From Streptomyces sp. NBC_00659 (GTDB lineage Bacteria > Actinomycetota > Actinomycetes > Streptomycetales > Streptomycetaceae): a stretch of DNA of 64,000 nucleotides. This document shows positions 18,268 to 26,987 of the stretch, in pieces. The translations under genes and the position numbers were made by a program. The notes beneath the pieces are model-generated. The model was not told the DNA's origin and searched no databases. It saw only the letters and a program-made list of their open reading frames with translations. Every line of letters starts with the position of its first letter. The stretch's first letter is position 1. The stretch lies in the NCBI RefSeq assembly GCF_036226925.1, contig NZ_CP109031.1:5766001-5830000 (forward strand). The letters run 5' to 3'.

Positions 18268-21200
18268 GTGGACGACTACGCGGGACGGGTACTGGCCGAC
18301 CGCTACCGCCTGCCCCTGCCGCCGTCCGACGAGTACGAACTCGCCGAGAGCCGGGCCTTCGACACCTACAGCGGGCAGGAAGTCCTGGTACGGCAGGTGC
18401 CGTTGCCCGAGGTCGTCGAGGCCGAGGTGCTCGACGCGGACGGGTTGCCCGAGGGGTTCGTGGCCCGGGACGGCGGGGTGCGGCGGGCGTCCTCCCGCAC
18501 CACCCGGCGGCCCACCGAACCGGCGGTGCTGCGCGCGATCGACGCGGCGCAGGCCGCCGCGCGGATCCCGGACCATCCCCGGCTCGACCAGGTCTTCGAC
18601 GTGTTCGCCGAGGGCGGGTCGCTGTGGATCGTCAGCGAGTCGGTGCCCGCGAGGCCGCTGGCCGCACTGCTCGCCGAGAAGCCGCTCAGCCCCTACCGCG
18701 CCGCGGAGGTGGCGGCCGACGTCCTCACCGCGCTGCGGGTCCTGCACGCGCACGGCTGGGTGCACCGGAACATCACCGCGCGCACGGTGCTCGTCTGCGA
18801 CGACGGCCGCGTCCTGCTCACCGGACTGGCGGCCGGGGCCGCGGAAGAGGCGCTGTGCGGGTACGACCCGGTCCCCGCGCCGGAGGACGACTTCACGACC
18901 GGTCACGGATCCGGCCTCCGCGCCGGGCAGCCCGGTGACGCCGGTCCGGCCGGGACGGGCGCTCCTTCGGGTGCCGCCGGAGGCGGGCAGGGCGCCGCGG
19001 GCGGACGGGGACCCGTCGCCGGTGCCGGATTCGGCGGCGGCGCGCGCGGTGTCGCCGTGGCGGCCACGAGCGGCGCGGACGCCGAGGCGGCCCGGCGGGC
19101 GGCGATCGAGGCCCGCGCGGAGCAGGGAACGCCGGTTCCGGGGGCGCCGGTCCCCGGGGCACCCGTGGCGGGCCGGGGACCGCGTGCCCTCGAAGCGGGC
19201 GGTCCGGCGGGTCCGGGCCGTCCACCAGGTACGGCCGGGGCGGACGGCGGACCGGAGACGGGCGGGCAGGCGGAGGACGCCGGGGACGACATCCGCGCCG
19301 CCCGCGCCGGAGCCATCGCCGCGTACCGCGCCGGAGCGCGTGCCGCCGCCCGCGTACAGGGGGAGCACCGGGGCGACCCGCTCGCCCTGCCGGCACCCCG
19401 GCCCTCGGCACCCGGCGAGCAGACCGGCCAGGACAGCCGGTACGGCACCCCGCACTCCCCGCAGGCCCAGGCCCACAACTCGCCGCAACTGCCCGGCCAG
19501 GGCGGCCGGCAGCACCCGACCGGCGCGCCCCCCGGCCAGATAGCCGACCCGTACGGAGTCGGCGGCACCGGCAGGTACGGAGTCCAGCCGCCGGCTGCCG
19601 GAGCCTTCGGCGGGAACGACGGCCCGGCCCGCCCCACACTGCCCTCGGGATCGGGATCGGGATCGGGATCGGGACAGGGACCGGCGCTGGGCCCGGGCGG
19701 CAGGCCGGCGCCGGGTGACACGGTGTACGGCCGTTCCACGTTCGCGCCCGGACAGGACCCCTACGGCACCGGGCACGGCGGCCGCCCGGGCGTTCCCGCC
19801 CCCGGACGGCCCTTCGGCGGCGAGCGGGTCGCGGACGACGGCCGGCGCACCGGCGGATTCCAGGCGCCCGGCGACACCCGGGTACCCGTGCCTCCCGGCG
19901 GATTCACCGACCCCGGACACACCCGCACGCCCGGCGTCCCCCCGGCCTCCGGTCACGTCCCGGTGCCCGGCACTCCGCAGAACCTCGCCCCCGCCCCGCA
20001 CCCCTCCGGCCGCCCCGGCGGTGGCTGGGGCGATCTGGTCGCCGGGGCTCCGCCGCGCCGGGGTCCCGCCACCGCGCTCGCGGCCGATCGGGCCCGGCAG
20101 GCGCGGATGGCCGTGGTCGGGCCGGTCACCGAGCGCTGGGCGCCCGAGCAGGCCGGACCGGTGCACGAGAACTGGCAGTTGGCGGCCCCGATCGGACCGG
20201 CGACCGACCTGTGGGCGCTGGGCGCGCTGCTCTTCCGTGCCGTGCAGGGACACGCTCCCTACCCGGAGGAGAGCACCGCCGAGCTGGTCCAGCTGGTGTG
20301 CGCGGAGCCGCCCGCGTTCGCCGAGGAGTGCGGGCCGCTGCGGCCCGTCGTCGAATCGCTGCTGCGCCAGGACCCCACGGAGCGGCTCGACTTCGAGGAA
20401 CTGCGCGGCTGGCTGCGGTCGTTGGTGCGGTCCGCGCCGGAGCCCGAGGCGGGGGCGCACGTCGTGCCCGCACCGCCCGTCGACCCGAGCCGGCTGCCGA
20501 TCGTACGGCGCCGGGGCGAGCTCGTCCGCAGGCGTCGCGCCGGACTGCCCGCGACCAGCCCGCACGCCCGCCACAAGCGGGCCAGGCGGGAGAACACGGC
20601 GGGTCCCCGACGGCTGGGCCGGAACCTGCTCCTGCTCGTCCTGCTCCTGCTGGCCGCCGCGGTCACGTACGCGGTCGTCTTCATGCCCAAGGCGGACCGG
20701 AGCGGCACCGACGACGGGCGCACCGGCGCCGCCGGACAGGCCGGCCCCGCCACACAGTCCGGTGGCGACCCGACCGCGAGCAACGCGCCCGGCTCCGACC
20801 AGGCCTCGCCGGACCCCGGCAGGAGCCCCTCGGGGAAGTCCAGTTCGACCTCCTCGCACACCACCGCCGATCCCGGCGTCGCCGACGGGTTCACCCTCCG
20901 CAAGGACCCCGAGGGATTCCAGGTCGCCGTGGCGAGCGGCTGGACGCGTTCGCCGAAGAACGGCAGCGGCCAGGTCGTCTACTCCCAGGGGGACTTCGAG
21001 CTCATCCTCGTACCCGGGCGGGACGGCACGGCCACGTACGGCAGCGACCCGATGACCTACCAGCGGGAGAGCGAGAAGGAGTTGCAGCCCTTCCGGGACT
21101 CGACCTGGGCGACCTCCAGCGGGATGCGGCGGATCGACGTGGGCGGCAAGGTGATGGCCGAGGGCCAGTTCACCTGGCAGGACTCCGCGGGGCATTCGCT

Positions 21201-21333
21201 CTATGTGCGCAACCTCGCGATCCTCCTCGCCGGGCACTACCACGTGGTCCAGGTGCGCGGCCCGGACGCCGAGCGCGACGAGGTCTCGCGGCTGTACGAG
21301 CAGGCGTCGTCGACGTACCAAGTCAGCCGCTGA
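18268..21333 (+). CDS. Giant membrane pseudokinase with activation-segment insertion
   Basis: A 1021-residue protein starting at the GTG after GGGGGA. Residues 10-200 and 610-720 together make a degenerate Hanks kinase fold. The glycine loop is absent (RLPLPPSDEY), the ATP lysine is Arg42 (VLVRQ), HRD is HRN (166-168) and DFG is TGL (185-187), yet RWAPEQ, TDLWALGALLF and the terminal Arg (ERLDFEELRGWL) remain. About 400 Gly/Pro-rich disordered residues are inserted between the DFG and APE positions. A membrane helix lies at about 784-806. The extracellular domain starts GFQVAVASGW and has a FTWQD motif like its neighbours' WEFTW. It cannot catalyse phosphotransfer by the usual chemistry, so a scaffold or kinase regulator is inferred. 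Confidence 0.9.
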   Translation: MDDYAGRVLADRYRLPLPPSDEYELAESRAFDTYSGQEVLVRQVPLPEVVEAEVLDADGLPEGFVARDGGVRRASSRTTRRPTEPAVLRAIDAAQAAARIPDHPRLDQVFDVFAEGGSLWIVSESVPARPLAALLAEKPLSPYRAAEVAADVLTALRVLHAHGWVHRNITARTVLVCDDGRVLLTGLAAGAAEEALCGYDPVPAPEDDFTTGHGSGLRAGQPGDAGPAGTGAPSGAAGGGQGAAGGRGPVAGAGFGGGARGVAVAATSGADAEAARRAAIEARAEQGTPVPGAPVPGAPVAGRGPRALEAGGPAGPGRPPGTAGADGGPETGGQAEDAGDDIRAARAGAIAAYRAGARAAARVQGEHRGDPLALPAPRPSAPGEQTGQDSRYGTPHSPQAQAHNSPQLPGQGGRQHPTGAPPGQIADPYGVGGTGRYGVQPPAAGAFGGNDGPARPTLPSGSGSGSGSGQGPALGPGGRPAPGDTVYGRSTFAPGQDPYGTGHGGRPGVPAPGRPFGGERVADDGRRTGGFQAPGDTRVPVPPGGFTDPGHTRTPGVPPASGHVPVPGTPQNLAPAPHPSGRPGGGWGDLVAGAPPRRGPATALAADRARQARMAVVGPVTERWAPEQAGPVHENWQLAAPIGPATDLWALGALLFRAVQGHAPYPEESTAELVQLVCAEPPAFAEECGPLRPVVESLLRQDPTERLDFEELRGWLRSLVRSAPEPEAGAHVVPAPPVDPSRLPIVRRRGELVRRRRAGLPATSPHARHKRARRENTAGPRRLGRNLLLLVLLLLAAAVTYAVVFMPKADRSGTDDGRTGAAGQAGPATQSGGDPTASNAPGSDQASPDPGRSPSGKSSSTSSHTTADPGVADGFTLRKDPEGFQVAVASGWTRSPKNGSGQVVYSQGDFELILVPGRDGTATYGSDPMTYQRESEKELQPFRDSTWATSSGMRRIDVGGKVMAEGQFTWQDSAGHSLYVRNLAILLAGHYHVVQVRGPDAERDEVSRLYEQASSTYQVSR
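19647..19679 (+). repeat. In-frame ggatcg microrepeat in the pseudokinase insertion
   Basis: Five near-perfect 6-base units (gggatc) encoding alternating Gly-Ser within the disordered insertion. Likely length-variable between strains. Confidence 0.7.
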
Positions 21334-21512
21334 GCAACCCTTTTGCGTGCCGCACCCCGCGTTCGGGCAGGCGGGAGCCGCTGAACACCAAACGGTTCCC
21401 TTCCGTACAAGGAAGGGACAACCGTCACAGTGCGGTCTCCGTACACCCCCGCTTGTTCCCAGGGTGGTCACCGCTCCTTAGTCTGACCCTGTCAAGACCA
21501 TTGCGGGGAAAC

Positions 21513-23168
21513 GTGAATCAGATGCAGGGCCTGCTCCTCGCGGGCCGCTACCGGCTTGTCGAATCCATCGGCAGCGGTGGCATGGGCCGGGTTTGGCGTG
21601 CCCACGATGAGGTGCTGCACCGCGCCGTCGCGGTCAAGGAGCTGACAGCCGCGCTGTACGTCGCCGAGAGCGAGCGGGCCCGGCTGCTCGCCCGGACCCA
21701 CGCCGAGGCGCGGGCCGCCGCCCGGATCAACCACTCGGCCGTCGTCACCATCCATGACGTGCTGGAACACGACAACCGGCCGTGGATCGTCATGGAGCTG
21801 GTGGAGGGCAACTCGCTGGCCGACGAGGTCAAGGAGCAGGGGCGCCTCGAACCGGCCGAGGCCGCACGGATCGGGCTGTGGGTGCTGCGCGCGCTGCGCG
21901 CTGCGCACGCCGCCGGTGTGCTGCACCGGGACGTGAAGCCGGGCAACGTCCTGCTCTCGCCCGACCGCCGTGTCCTGCTCACCGACTTCGGGATCGCGCA
22001 GGTCGAGGGCGATACGACGATCACGCGCACCGGCGAGATCGTCGGCTCCGTCGACTACCTCGCGCCCGAGCGGGTGCGCGGCCACGACCCCGGTCCGGCC
22101 TCCGACCTCTGGGCCCTCGGGGCCATGCTGTACACCGCGGTGGAGGGCCGGTCGCCGTTCCGCCGCACGTCGCCGCTGTCGACGATGCAGGCCGTGGTGG
22201 ACGAGGAGCTCACGCCTCCGCAGTACGCCGGCGTGGTGGAGCCCGTCATCACCGCGCTGCTCCGCAAGGACCCCGCGGGCCGTCCCGGCCCGCAGGAGGC
22301 CGAGGAGATGCTCGCCGAGGCCGCGGAGGGCCGCCGGCCGAGGACGGCACAGGCGTACGTGCCGACAAGACAGACGTCGTACGACTTCACGGAGACGGGT
22401 ACCGGCACCGGCACCGGCACCGGTACCGGTACCCGCGCGCAGACGGCCCCCACCACGCCGTATCCGCCGGTGACGATCGAGCCCGTGCCCGCGCCCGCGC
22501 CGTCGAAGCGGCATCGCCTGCGTACGTTCGCCCTGGTCGTCGCCTTCGCGGCGCTCGTCGGCGGGGGTGTCGCGGTCACGCTGCAGCACTTCGGCCCGGG
22601 CGGCAGCCCCGGCGGCTCAGCCTCCGCGTCGTCGACCCGGAGCGCCGACGCCAAGCCGAGCGACAAGCCGACCGGCACGAGCGGTCAGGGGGCGGTTGCC
22701 GCCGGTTGGGAGCGGCACAACGAGGCGGGCTTCAGCATCTCCCTGCCCAAGGGGTGGAAGTCGTCCGTCTCCATCGACCAGGACGGCCTCCGGCAGGTCG
22801 ACTACTCACCCGACAAGGGCAAGCACCTCGTACGGGTCGCCGTCGACACCGCGCCGGACTTCAGCACCTCGTACGACCACATGAGCGCCCTGGACGAGAA
22901 CCTCTCGGAGCGGTTGCGGGACTACAGGCAACTGCTCCTCAAGGAGGAGCTGTTCCGGGACCATCCGGGTGCCCGCTGGGAGTACACGTGGGACGCCCTG
23001 GCCAAGGACGCGCCGCACTACTTCCCGGGGCCCTACCGCGCGATCGACGTCGGGTACATGAAGAGCGACGGCACCGAGTACGCCGTCTACGAGTCCTCGC
23101 CGGCCGCCGAATGGACCGCCACCAAAAAGCAGTTCGACACGATCCTGCGGAGCTTCCAGGAAGGCTGA
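21513..23168 (+). CDS. Membrane Ser/Thr protein kinase 2
   Basis: A 551-residue kinase. Kinase domain about residues 11-265: GSGGMGRVW, AVKELTA, HRDVKPGN, DFG, and activation segment TRTGEIVGSVDYLAPER. A Thr/Gly microrepeat (GTGTGTGT) and Pro-rich linker precede the membrane helix at about 337-357 (FALVVAFAALVGGGVAVTL). The outer domain starts GFSISLPKGWKSS and includes ARWEYTWDAL, homologous to the one in kinase 1. All catalytic residues are present. I use the GTG after GCGGGGAAAC; an ATG nine bases later is equally possible. About 180 bases separate it from the pseudokinase, so it may have its own promoter. Confidence 0.94.
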   Translation: MNQMQGLLLAGRYRLVESIGSGGMGRVWRAHDEVLHRAVAVKELTAALYVAESERARLLARTHAEARAAARINHSAVVTIHDVLEHDNRPWIVMELVEGNSLADEVKEQGRLEPAEAARIGLWVLRALRAAHAAGVLHRDVKPGNVLLSPDRRVLLTDFGIAQVEGDTTITRTGEIVGSVDYLAPERVRGHDPGPASDLWALGAMLYTAVEGRSPFRRTSPLSTMQAVVDEELTPPQYAGVVEPVITALLRKDPAGRPGPQEAEEMLAEAAEGRRPRTAQAYVPTRQTSYDFTETGTGTGTGTGTGTRAQTAPTTPYPPVTIEPVPAPAPSKRHRLRTFALVVAFAALVGGGVAVTLQHFGPGGSPGGSASASSTRSADAKPSDKPTGTSGQGAVAAGWERHNEAGFSISLPKGWKSSVSIDQDGLRQVDYSPDKGKHLVRVAVDTAPDFSTSYDHMSALDENLSERLRDYRQLLLKEELFRDHPGARWEYTWDALAKDAPHYFPGPYRAIDVGYMKSDGTEYAVYESSPAAEWTATKKQFDTILRSFQEG

Positions 23169-23189
23169 TCCGGGCTTGAGCTCCCTGGA

Positions 23190-23223
23190 GTGTGCCGCCG
23201 GACGTCCTGGGGCGGCGGCACAC
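23190..23223 (+). terminator. Terminator hairpin between kinases 2 and 3
   Basis: 11-bp stem gtgtgccgccg/cggcggcacac with a 12-base loop, followed by TTGG, starting about 20 bases after the kinase 2 stop. Confidence 0.7.
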
Positions 23224-23276
23224 TTGGCCGGTCGCCGCCACGGAGGGGGTCCGTCCGGTGGGGCATGATGAGACCC

Positions 23277-24932
23277 ATGGGGACCGAGGGGGAGAACGTC
23301 CGCGTGATCGCGGGCCGTTACCGGCTGGATGCCAGGATCGGCCGGGGCGGCATGGGCGTCGTCTGGCGTGCCACCGACCAACTGCTCGGCCGCCGGGTCG
23401 CGGTGAAGGAGCTGGCCCTCGACGACTCGCTCTCGGCGGAGGAGTCCCGGCTCCAGCGCGACCGCACCCTGCGCGAGGCACGGGCCGTCGCCCAGCTCCA
23501 CCACCCGCACATCATCGTCGTCCACGATGTCGTCGAGGACGACGAACGCCCGTACATCGTCATGGAGTTGATCGACGGCGGCTCGCTCGCCGAACGGATC
23601 TCCGCGAACGGGCCGGTCGATGCGCGCGAGGCCGCCCGCATCGGCATCGACCTGCTCGGAGCGCTGCGCCGCGCGCACGAGGCGGGCGTCCTGCACCGCG
23701 ACCTCAAGCCCGCCAACGTCCTCGTCGAGGCGGGCACCGACCGCATCGTGCTCACCGACTTCGGGATCGCCCAGGTCGCGGGCGCGACGACGCTCACGGA
23801 GACCGGCGCGTTCGTCGGCTCGCCCGAGTACACCGCGCCCGAACGGATGGCCGGGGCACGGACCGGCCCCGAGTCCGACCTGTGGTCGCTCGGCGCGCTG
23901 CTGTGCACGGTGCTGAGCGGGGCGTCACCCTTCCGGCGCGACTCGCTCGGCGGCATTCTGCACGCGGTCGTCGTCGACGAGATCCGTCCGCCGGCCCAGG
24001 CCGCGCCGCTGCTGCCCGTCGTACGCGGGCTGCTGGAGCGCGACCCGGAGCGGCGGCTCGACGCGGCGGAGGCGGAGCGGATGCTGCGCGCCTTCCGGGA
24101 CACCGGCCGTACGCCGCGGCTGCTGGTCCCGTACACGCCGACGCGGCGGGACGTACCCCATGTGTCCCTGCGCAGATCCGCGCCCGAGGCGTCGGGGACC
24201 TCCGCCACCACCGTGACCGACACCCCGCCCCGGCAGTCCACGCGCAGCCTCCTCGTCGCCGCGGCGCTGGTCGCCGCGATGGCCGGCGCGGGGGTGTCCG
24301 CGGCCGCGCTGCTGATGGGCGGCGGCGGAGACGGCAGGCCGGCCTCGTCGAGTGCGCCGGGCACGCCCCGGGCACCGAGCACCTCCTCCACCTCGTCCCC
24401 GGCGTCCGGCACACCGTCGGCCCCGACCCGTGGCGCCGGCCCCACCGTCACGGTGACCAGCCACCGCACTCCGTCCGCCACCGCCCGCACGGCGCCCTCG
24501 GGCTACCGCGTCGCGGCGGATCCGAACGGCTTCTCGCTCGCCGTGCCCGACGGCTTCACGCGCGATCCGCAGGGCGAGCGGATCTTCTACATGTCATCGG
24601 GGGACGTCTTCCGCATCGGCATCAAGGTGACCGATCCGGTGACCGGGGGTCCGCTGGGCGTGATGCGGCGGGCGGACGCCGACGGGCCCTCCAGCAATCC
24701 CGGCTACCGCGACGGCAGGGTCGCGCGGACGGTGCACGAAGGACACACCGCCGCCCTGTGGGAGTTCACCTGGGACGGCTTCACCGCTGCGGAGGGGCCA
24801 CGGCACACCTACGACCTGTGCTGGGAGGAGGGTGGCCGGATGTACGACGTCTGGGTCTCCGCGCCGGTGAGCCGGGTGACGCAGGCCAAGGAGTACTTCG
24901 ACGTGGCGGTGGACACCTTCGCGGTCTCGTGA
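23277..24932 (+). CDS. Membrane Ser/Thr protein kinase 3
   Basis: A 551-residue kinase. Kinase domain about residues 12-270: GRGGMGVVW, AVKELAL, HRDLKPAN, DFG, and TETGAFVGSPEYTAPER. A membrane helix lies at about 322-345 (LLVAAALVAAMAGAGVSAAA) and a Ser/Thr/Pro-rich stalk follows. The outer domain begins GFSLAVPDGFTRD and contains ALWEFTWDGF; a cysteine (DLCWEEGG) sits in it. Upstream in-frame ATGs at 23265 and 23268 are possible, since GGTGGGG lies just before them; I take the ATG before GTEGEN because the kinase fold begins shortly after. It is separated from kinase 2 by a terminator, so it is probably transcribed independently. Confidence 0.93.
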   Translation: MGTEGENVRVIAGRYRLDARIGRGGMGVVWRATDQLLGRRVAVKELALDDSLSAEESRLQRDRTLREARAVAQLHHPHIIVVHDVVEDDERPYIVMELIDGGSLAERISANGPVDAREAARIGIDLLGALRRAHEAGVLHRDLKPANVLVEAGTDRIVLTDFGIAQVAGATTLTETGAFVGSPEYTAPERMAGARTGPESDLWSLGALLCTVLSGASPFRRDSLGGILHAVVVDEIRPPAQAAPLLPVVRGLLERDPERRLDAAEAERMLRAFRDTGRTPRLLVPYTPTRRDVPHVSLRRSAPEASGTSATTVTDTPPRQSTRSLLVAAALVAAMAGAGVSAAALLMGGGGDGRPASSSAPGTPRAPSTSSTSSPASGTPSAPTRGAGPTVTVTSHRTPSATARTAPSGYRVAADPNGFSLAVPDGFTRDPQGERIFYMSSGDVFRIGIKVTDPVTGGPLGVMRRADADGPSSNPGYRDGRVARTVHEGHTAALWEFTWDGFTAAEGPRHTYDLCWEEGGRMYDVWVSAPVSRVTQAKEYFDVAVDTFAVS

Positions 24933-25039
24933 CGGAGCGATTCCGTAAACGGGAGATAAGGGATGCCCGCGTCACGGGTCTGTGACCGGTGGGCGCAGAG
25001 GCTGGATGACGTGGCGCCCGCCGCGATACAGATGGACAC

Positions 25040-26842
25040 ATGAGCGACAACGGGGGAGTCCCTCGCGGGGGCGACGAGCCGACGAGTTTCAGTCTGCGAC
25101 CACCGAGACCTGTGACGCGGGAGCGGCAGCCGGGGGCCGCGGTGCCGGGGCAGCCGACGGAGGGCCAGGGGCACGTCCGGCACCCGGGGGGCGTGGGGCC
25201 CGGCCGGCAGCCGGAGGTTCCGGTCGCCGTGCCCTTCCCGGGCAATCCTTATGCCACGCCCGACATCACCGTCCCGGACCGGGCGGGGTCCTCGGCGCCG
25301 GCGCCCTCGGGCGAACCGGGGGCGGGCCGGCTCGTCGCCGGGCGCTACCGCCTGCTCGCCAAGCTGGGGCACGGCGGCATGGGCACGGTGTGGCGGGCCA
25401 TGGACGAGACCGTGGACCGCGAGGTCGCCGTCAAGGAACCGCGTGTCCCGGACCATCTTCCCGAGCGTGAACGGGCCAACGCCTACGAGCGGATGCGGCG
25501 CGAGGCACGCGCGGCGGCGCGGCTCGACCATCCCGCCGTGGTGAACGTCCACGACGTCGCCGTCGTGGACGGGCAGCCCTGGATCGTCATGGAACTGGTG
25601 CGGGGCCGCTCGCTCGGCGACGCACTCAGGGAGGGCACCCTCGGCAGCCGCGAGGCCGCGCGCATCGGCCTGGAGGTCCTCGGTGCCCTGGAGGCGGCGC
25701 ACGCGGCGGGCGTCCTGCACCGAGACGTCAAGCCCGACAACGTGCTCCTCGGGCCGCACGACCGCGTCGTGCTCACCGACTTCGGCATCGCCCGGATCGA
25801 GGGCGACACGAACCTGACGGACACCGGCGGCTTCGTCGGCTCGCCCGAGTACATCGCCCCGGAGCGGGTGCTGGGAGTACGCCCCGGTCCCGCCTCCGAC
25901 CTCTGGTCGCTCGGCGTGGTGCTCTACGCCGCCACCGAGGGCGTCTCACCGTTCCGGCGCAGCAACACGCCCGCCACGCTCCAGTCGGTCCTCAACGCGA
26001 CACCGGCCGCGCCCGCCTCCGCGGGTGCCCCGCTCGCGGAGGCGATCAACGGGCTGCTCGCCAAGGAACCGTCCCACCGTCCACCGGCGGCCGAGGTCCG
26101 GCGCCTCCTGGAGGAGGCCGTACGGCCACCCGCCCCCGCGCCGACACAGGTCACGCGGATGGAGGGCGTCGCGGGCCCGGACGGAACCCCGGTGCCCGGT
26201 GGCGGGGGCATCCGTATCGGCCGCAAGGCCCTGATCGGCCTCGTGGCAGCGGTCGCCGCCGTGGTCGTCGCGGCCGCGTCGACGGCGTACGTGGTGATCG
26301 CGGACCCGTTCGCCGGTCCGCTGCCGGACGGCTGGCGCAAGCGGCACGTGGCCGACGTCGCCGCGACGCTGGCGGTGCCCGCCGAGTACCAGGAGGGGAC
26401 ACCGGACCGGACGTCGGACAAGGAGCACTGGGTCGGGTACACCGACTGGAGCGGGAGCATCTGGATCGAGCTGCACCTCTACAGGAAGTCCGAAGACGCC
26501 AACAAGAAGATCAAGGACTCGGCGCGGGCCGAAATGTACGCGGAAGACGATGGGTTCAAGGCGAGCGGCTCGTACTACCTGAGTATGCCCGCGGGCCCGA
26601 GGACGACCCCGGACGCCAAGGCGACGTACCACGACAGGGAGTCCGCCGAGAACACGGTGGTCTACACGAGCACCGACACCCAGAACCCCCGCCCTCGCGA
26701 ACTCAGGCTCTTCTACTACAAGTCGAAGGCGGGCGACATGTACAAGCTCACGATCAGCTATCCGGGCAAGGGAGACTTCACCGCGCGGGGCCGTGAGGTC
26801 GCCGACGCGGCGATCGCGAACCTGGACATCGACAAACCGTGA
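25040..26842 (+). CDS. Membrane Ser/Thr protein kinase 4
   Basis: A 600-residue kinase with a 95-residue Pro/Gly-rich N-terminal extension before the kinase domain (about 98-360): GHGGMGTVW, AVKEPRV, HRDVKPDN, DFG, and TDTGGFVGSPEYIAPER. The membrane helix is at about 394-416 (LIGLVAAVAAVVVAAASTAYVV). The outer domain (GWRKRHVADVAATLAVPAEY onward) is more diverged than in its neighbours: it keeps the LxVPxxY start but lacks a clear WEFTW motif. It contains a high Lys/Glu stretch (EDANKKIKDSARAEMY), unusual here. It is the last gene of the cluster. Signal sensed is unknown; cell-wall or peptidoglycan fragments would be a guess by analogy with PknB. Confidence 0.93.
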   Translation: MSDNGGVPRGGDEPTSFSLRPPRPVTRERQPGAAVPGQPTEGQGHVRHPGGVGPGRQPEVPVAVPFPGNPYATPDITVPDRAGSSAPAPSGEPGAGRLVAGRYRLLAKLGHGGMGTVWRAMDETVDREVAVKEPRVPDHLPERERANAYERMRREARAAARLDHPAVVNVHDVAVVDGQPWIVMELVRGRSLGDALREGTLGSREAARIGLEVLGALEAAHAAGVLHRDVKPDNVLLGPHDRVVLTDFGIARIEGDTNLTDTGGFVGSPEYIAPERVLGVRPGPASDLWSLGVVLYAATEGVSPFRRSNTPATLQSVLNATPAAPASAGAPLAEAINGLLAKEPSHRPPAAEVRRLLEEAVRPPAPAPTQVTRMEGVAGPDGTPVPGGGGIRIGRKALIGLVAAVAAVVVAAASTAYVVIADPFAGPLPDGWRKRHVADVAATLAVPAEYQEGTPDRTSDKEHWVGYTDWSGSIWIELHLYRKSEDANKKIKDSARAEMYAEDDGFKASGSYYLSMPAGPRTTPDAKATYHDRESAENTVVYTSTDTQNPRPRELRLFYYKSKAGDMYKLTISYPGKGDFTARGREVADAAIANLDIDKP

Positions 26843-26894
26843 GAACCGATCCGCTGGTGATCGTCGGACGGACAACCCCCTGATCAGCGCATTT

Positions 26895-26916
26895 ACTGCC
26901 AGTGATCACTGGCAGT
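26895..26916. promoter_or_regulatory. 22-bp perfect palindrome upstream of the SSADH gene
   Basis: actgccagtg/atcactggcagt is fully self-complementary with no loop, 71 bases before the dehydrogenase start and 52 bases after the kinase 4 stop. The absence of a loop argues for a dimeric repressor operator rather than a terminator. Confidence 0.75.
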
Positions 26917-26987
26917 GTGTGAGCACTCCGTGAAAGGCCATTACCGACGGGTACCCAAAGGGGGCGCGTAGGCATACTCTGCGGCTC

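Noticed and set aside
18154..21471. Long frame antisense to the pseudokinase
   Set aside because: Low-complexity Gly/Arg product with no motif, wholly overlapping a gene with recognisable domains.
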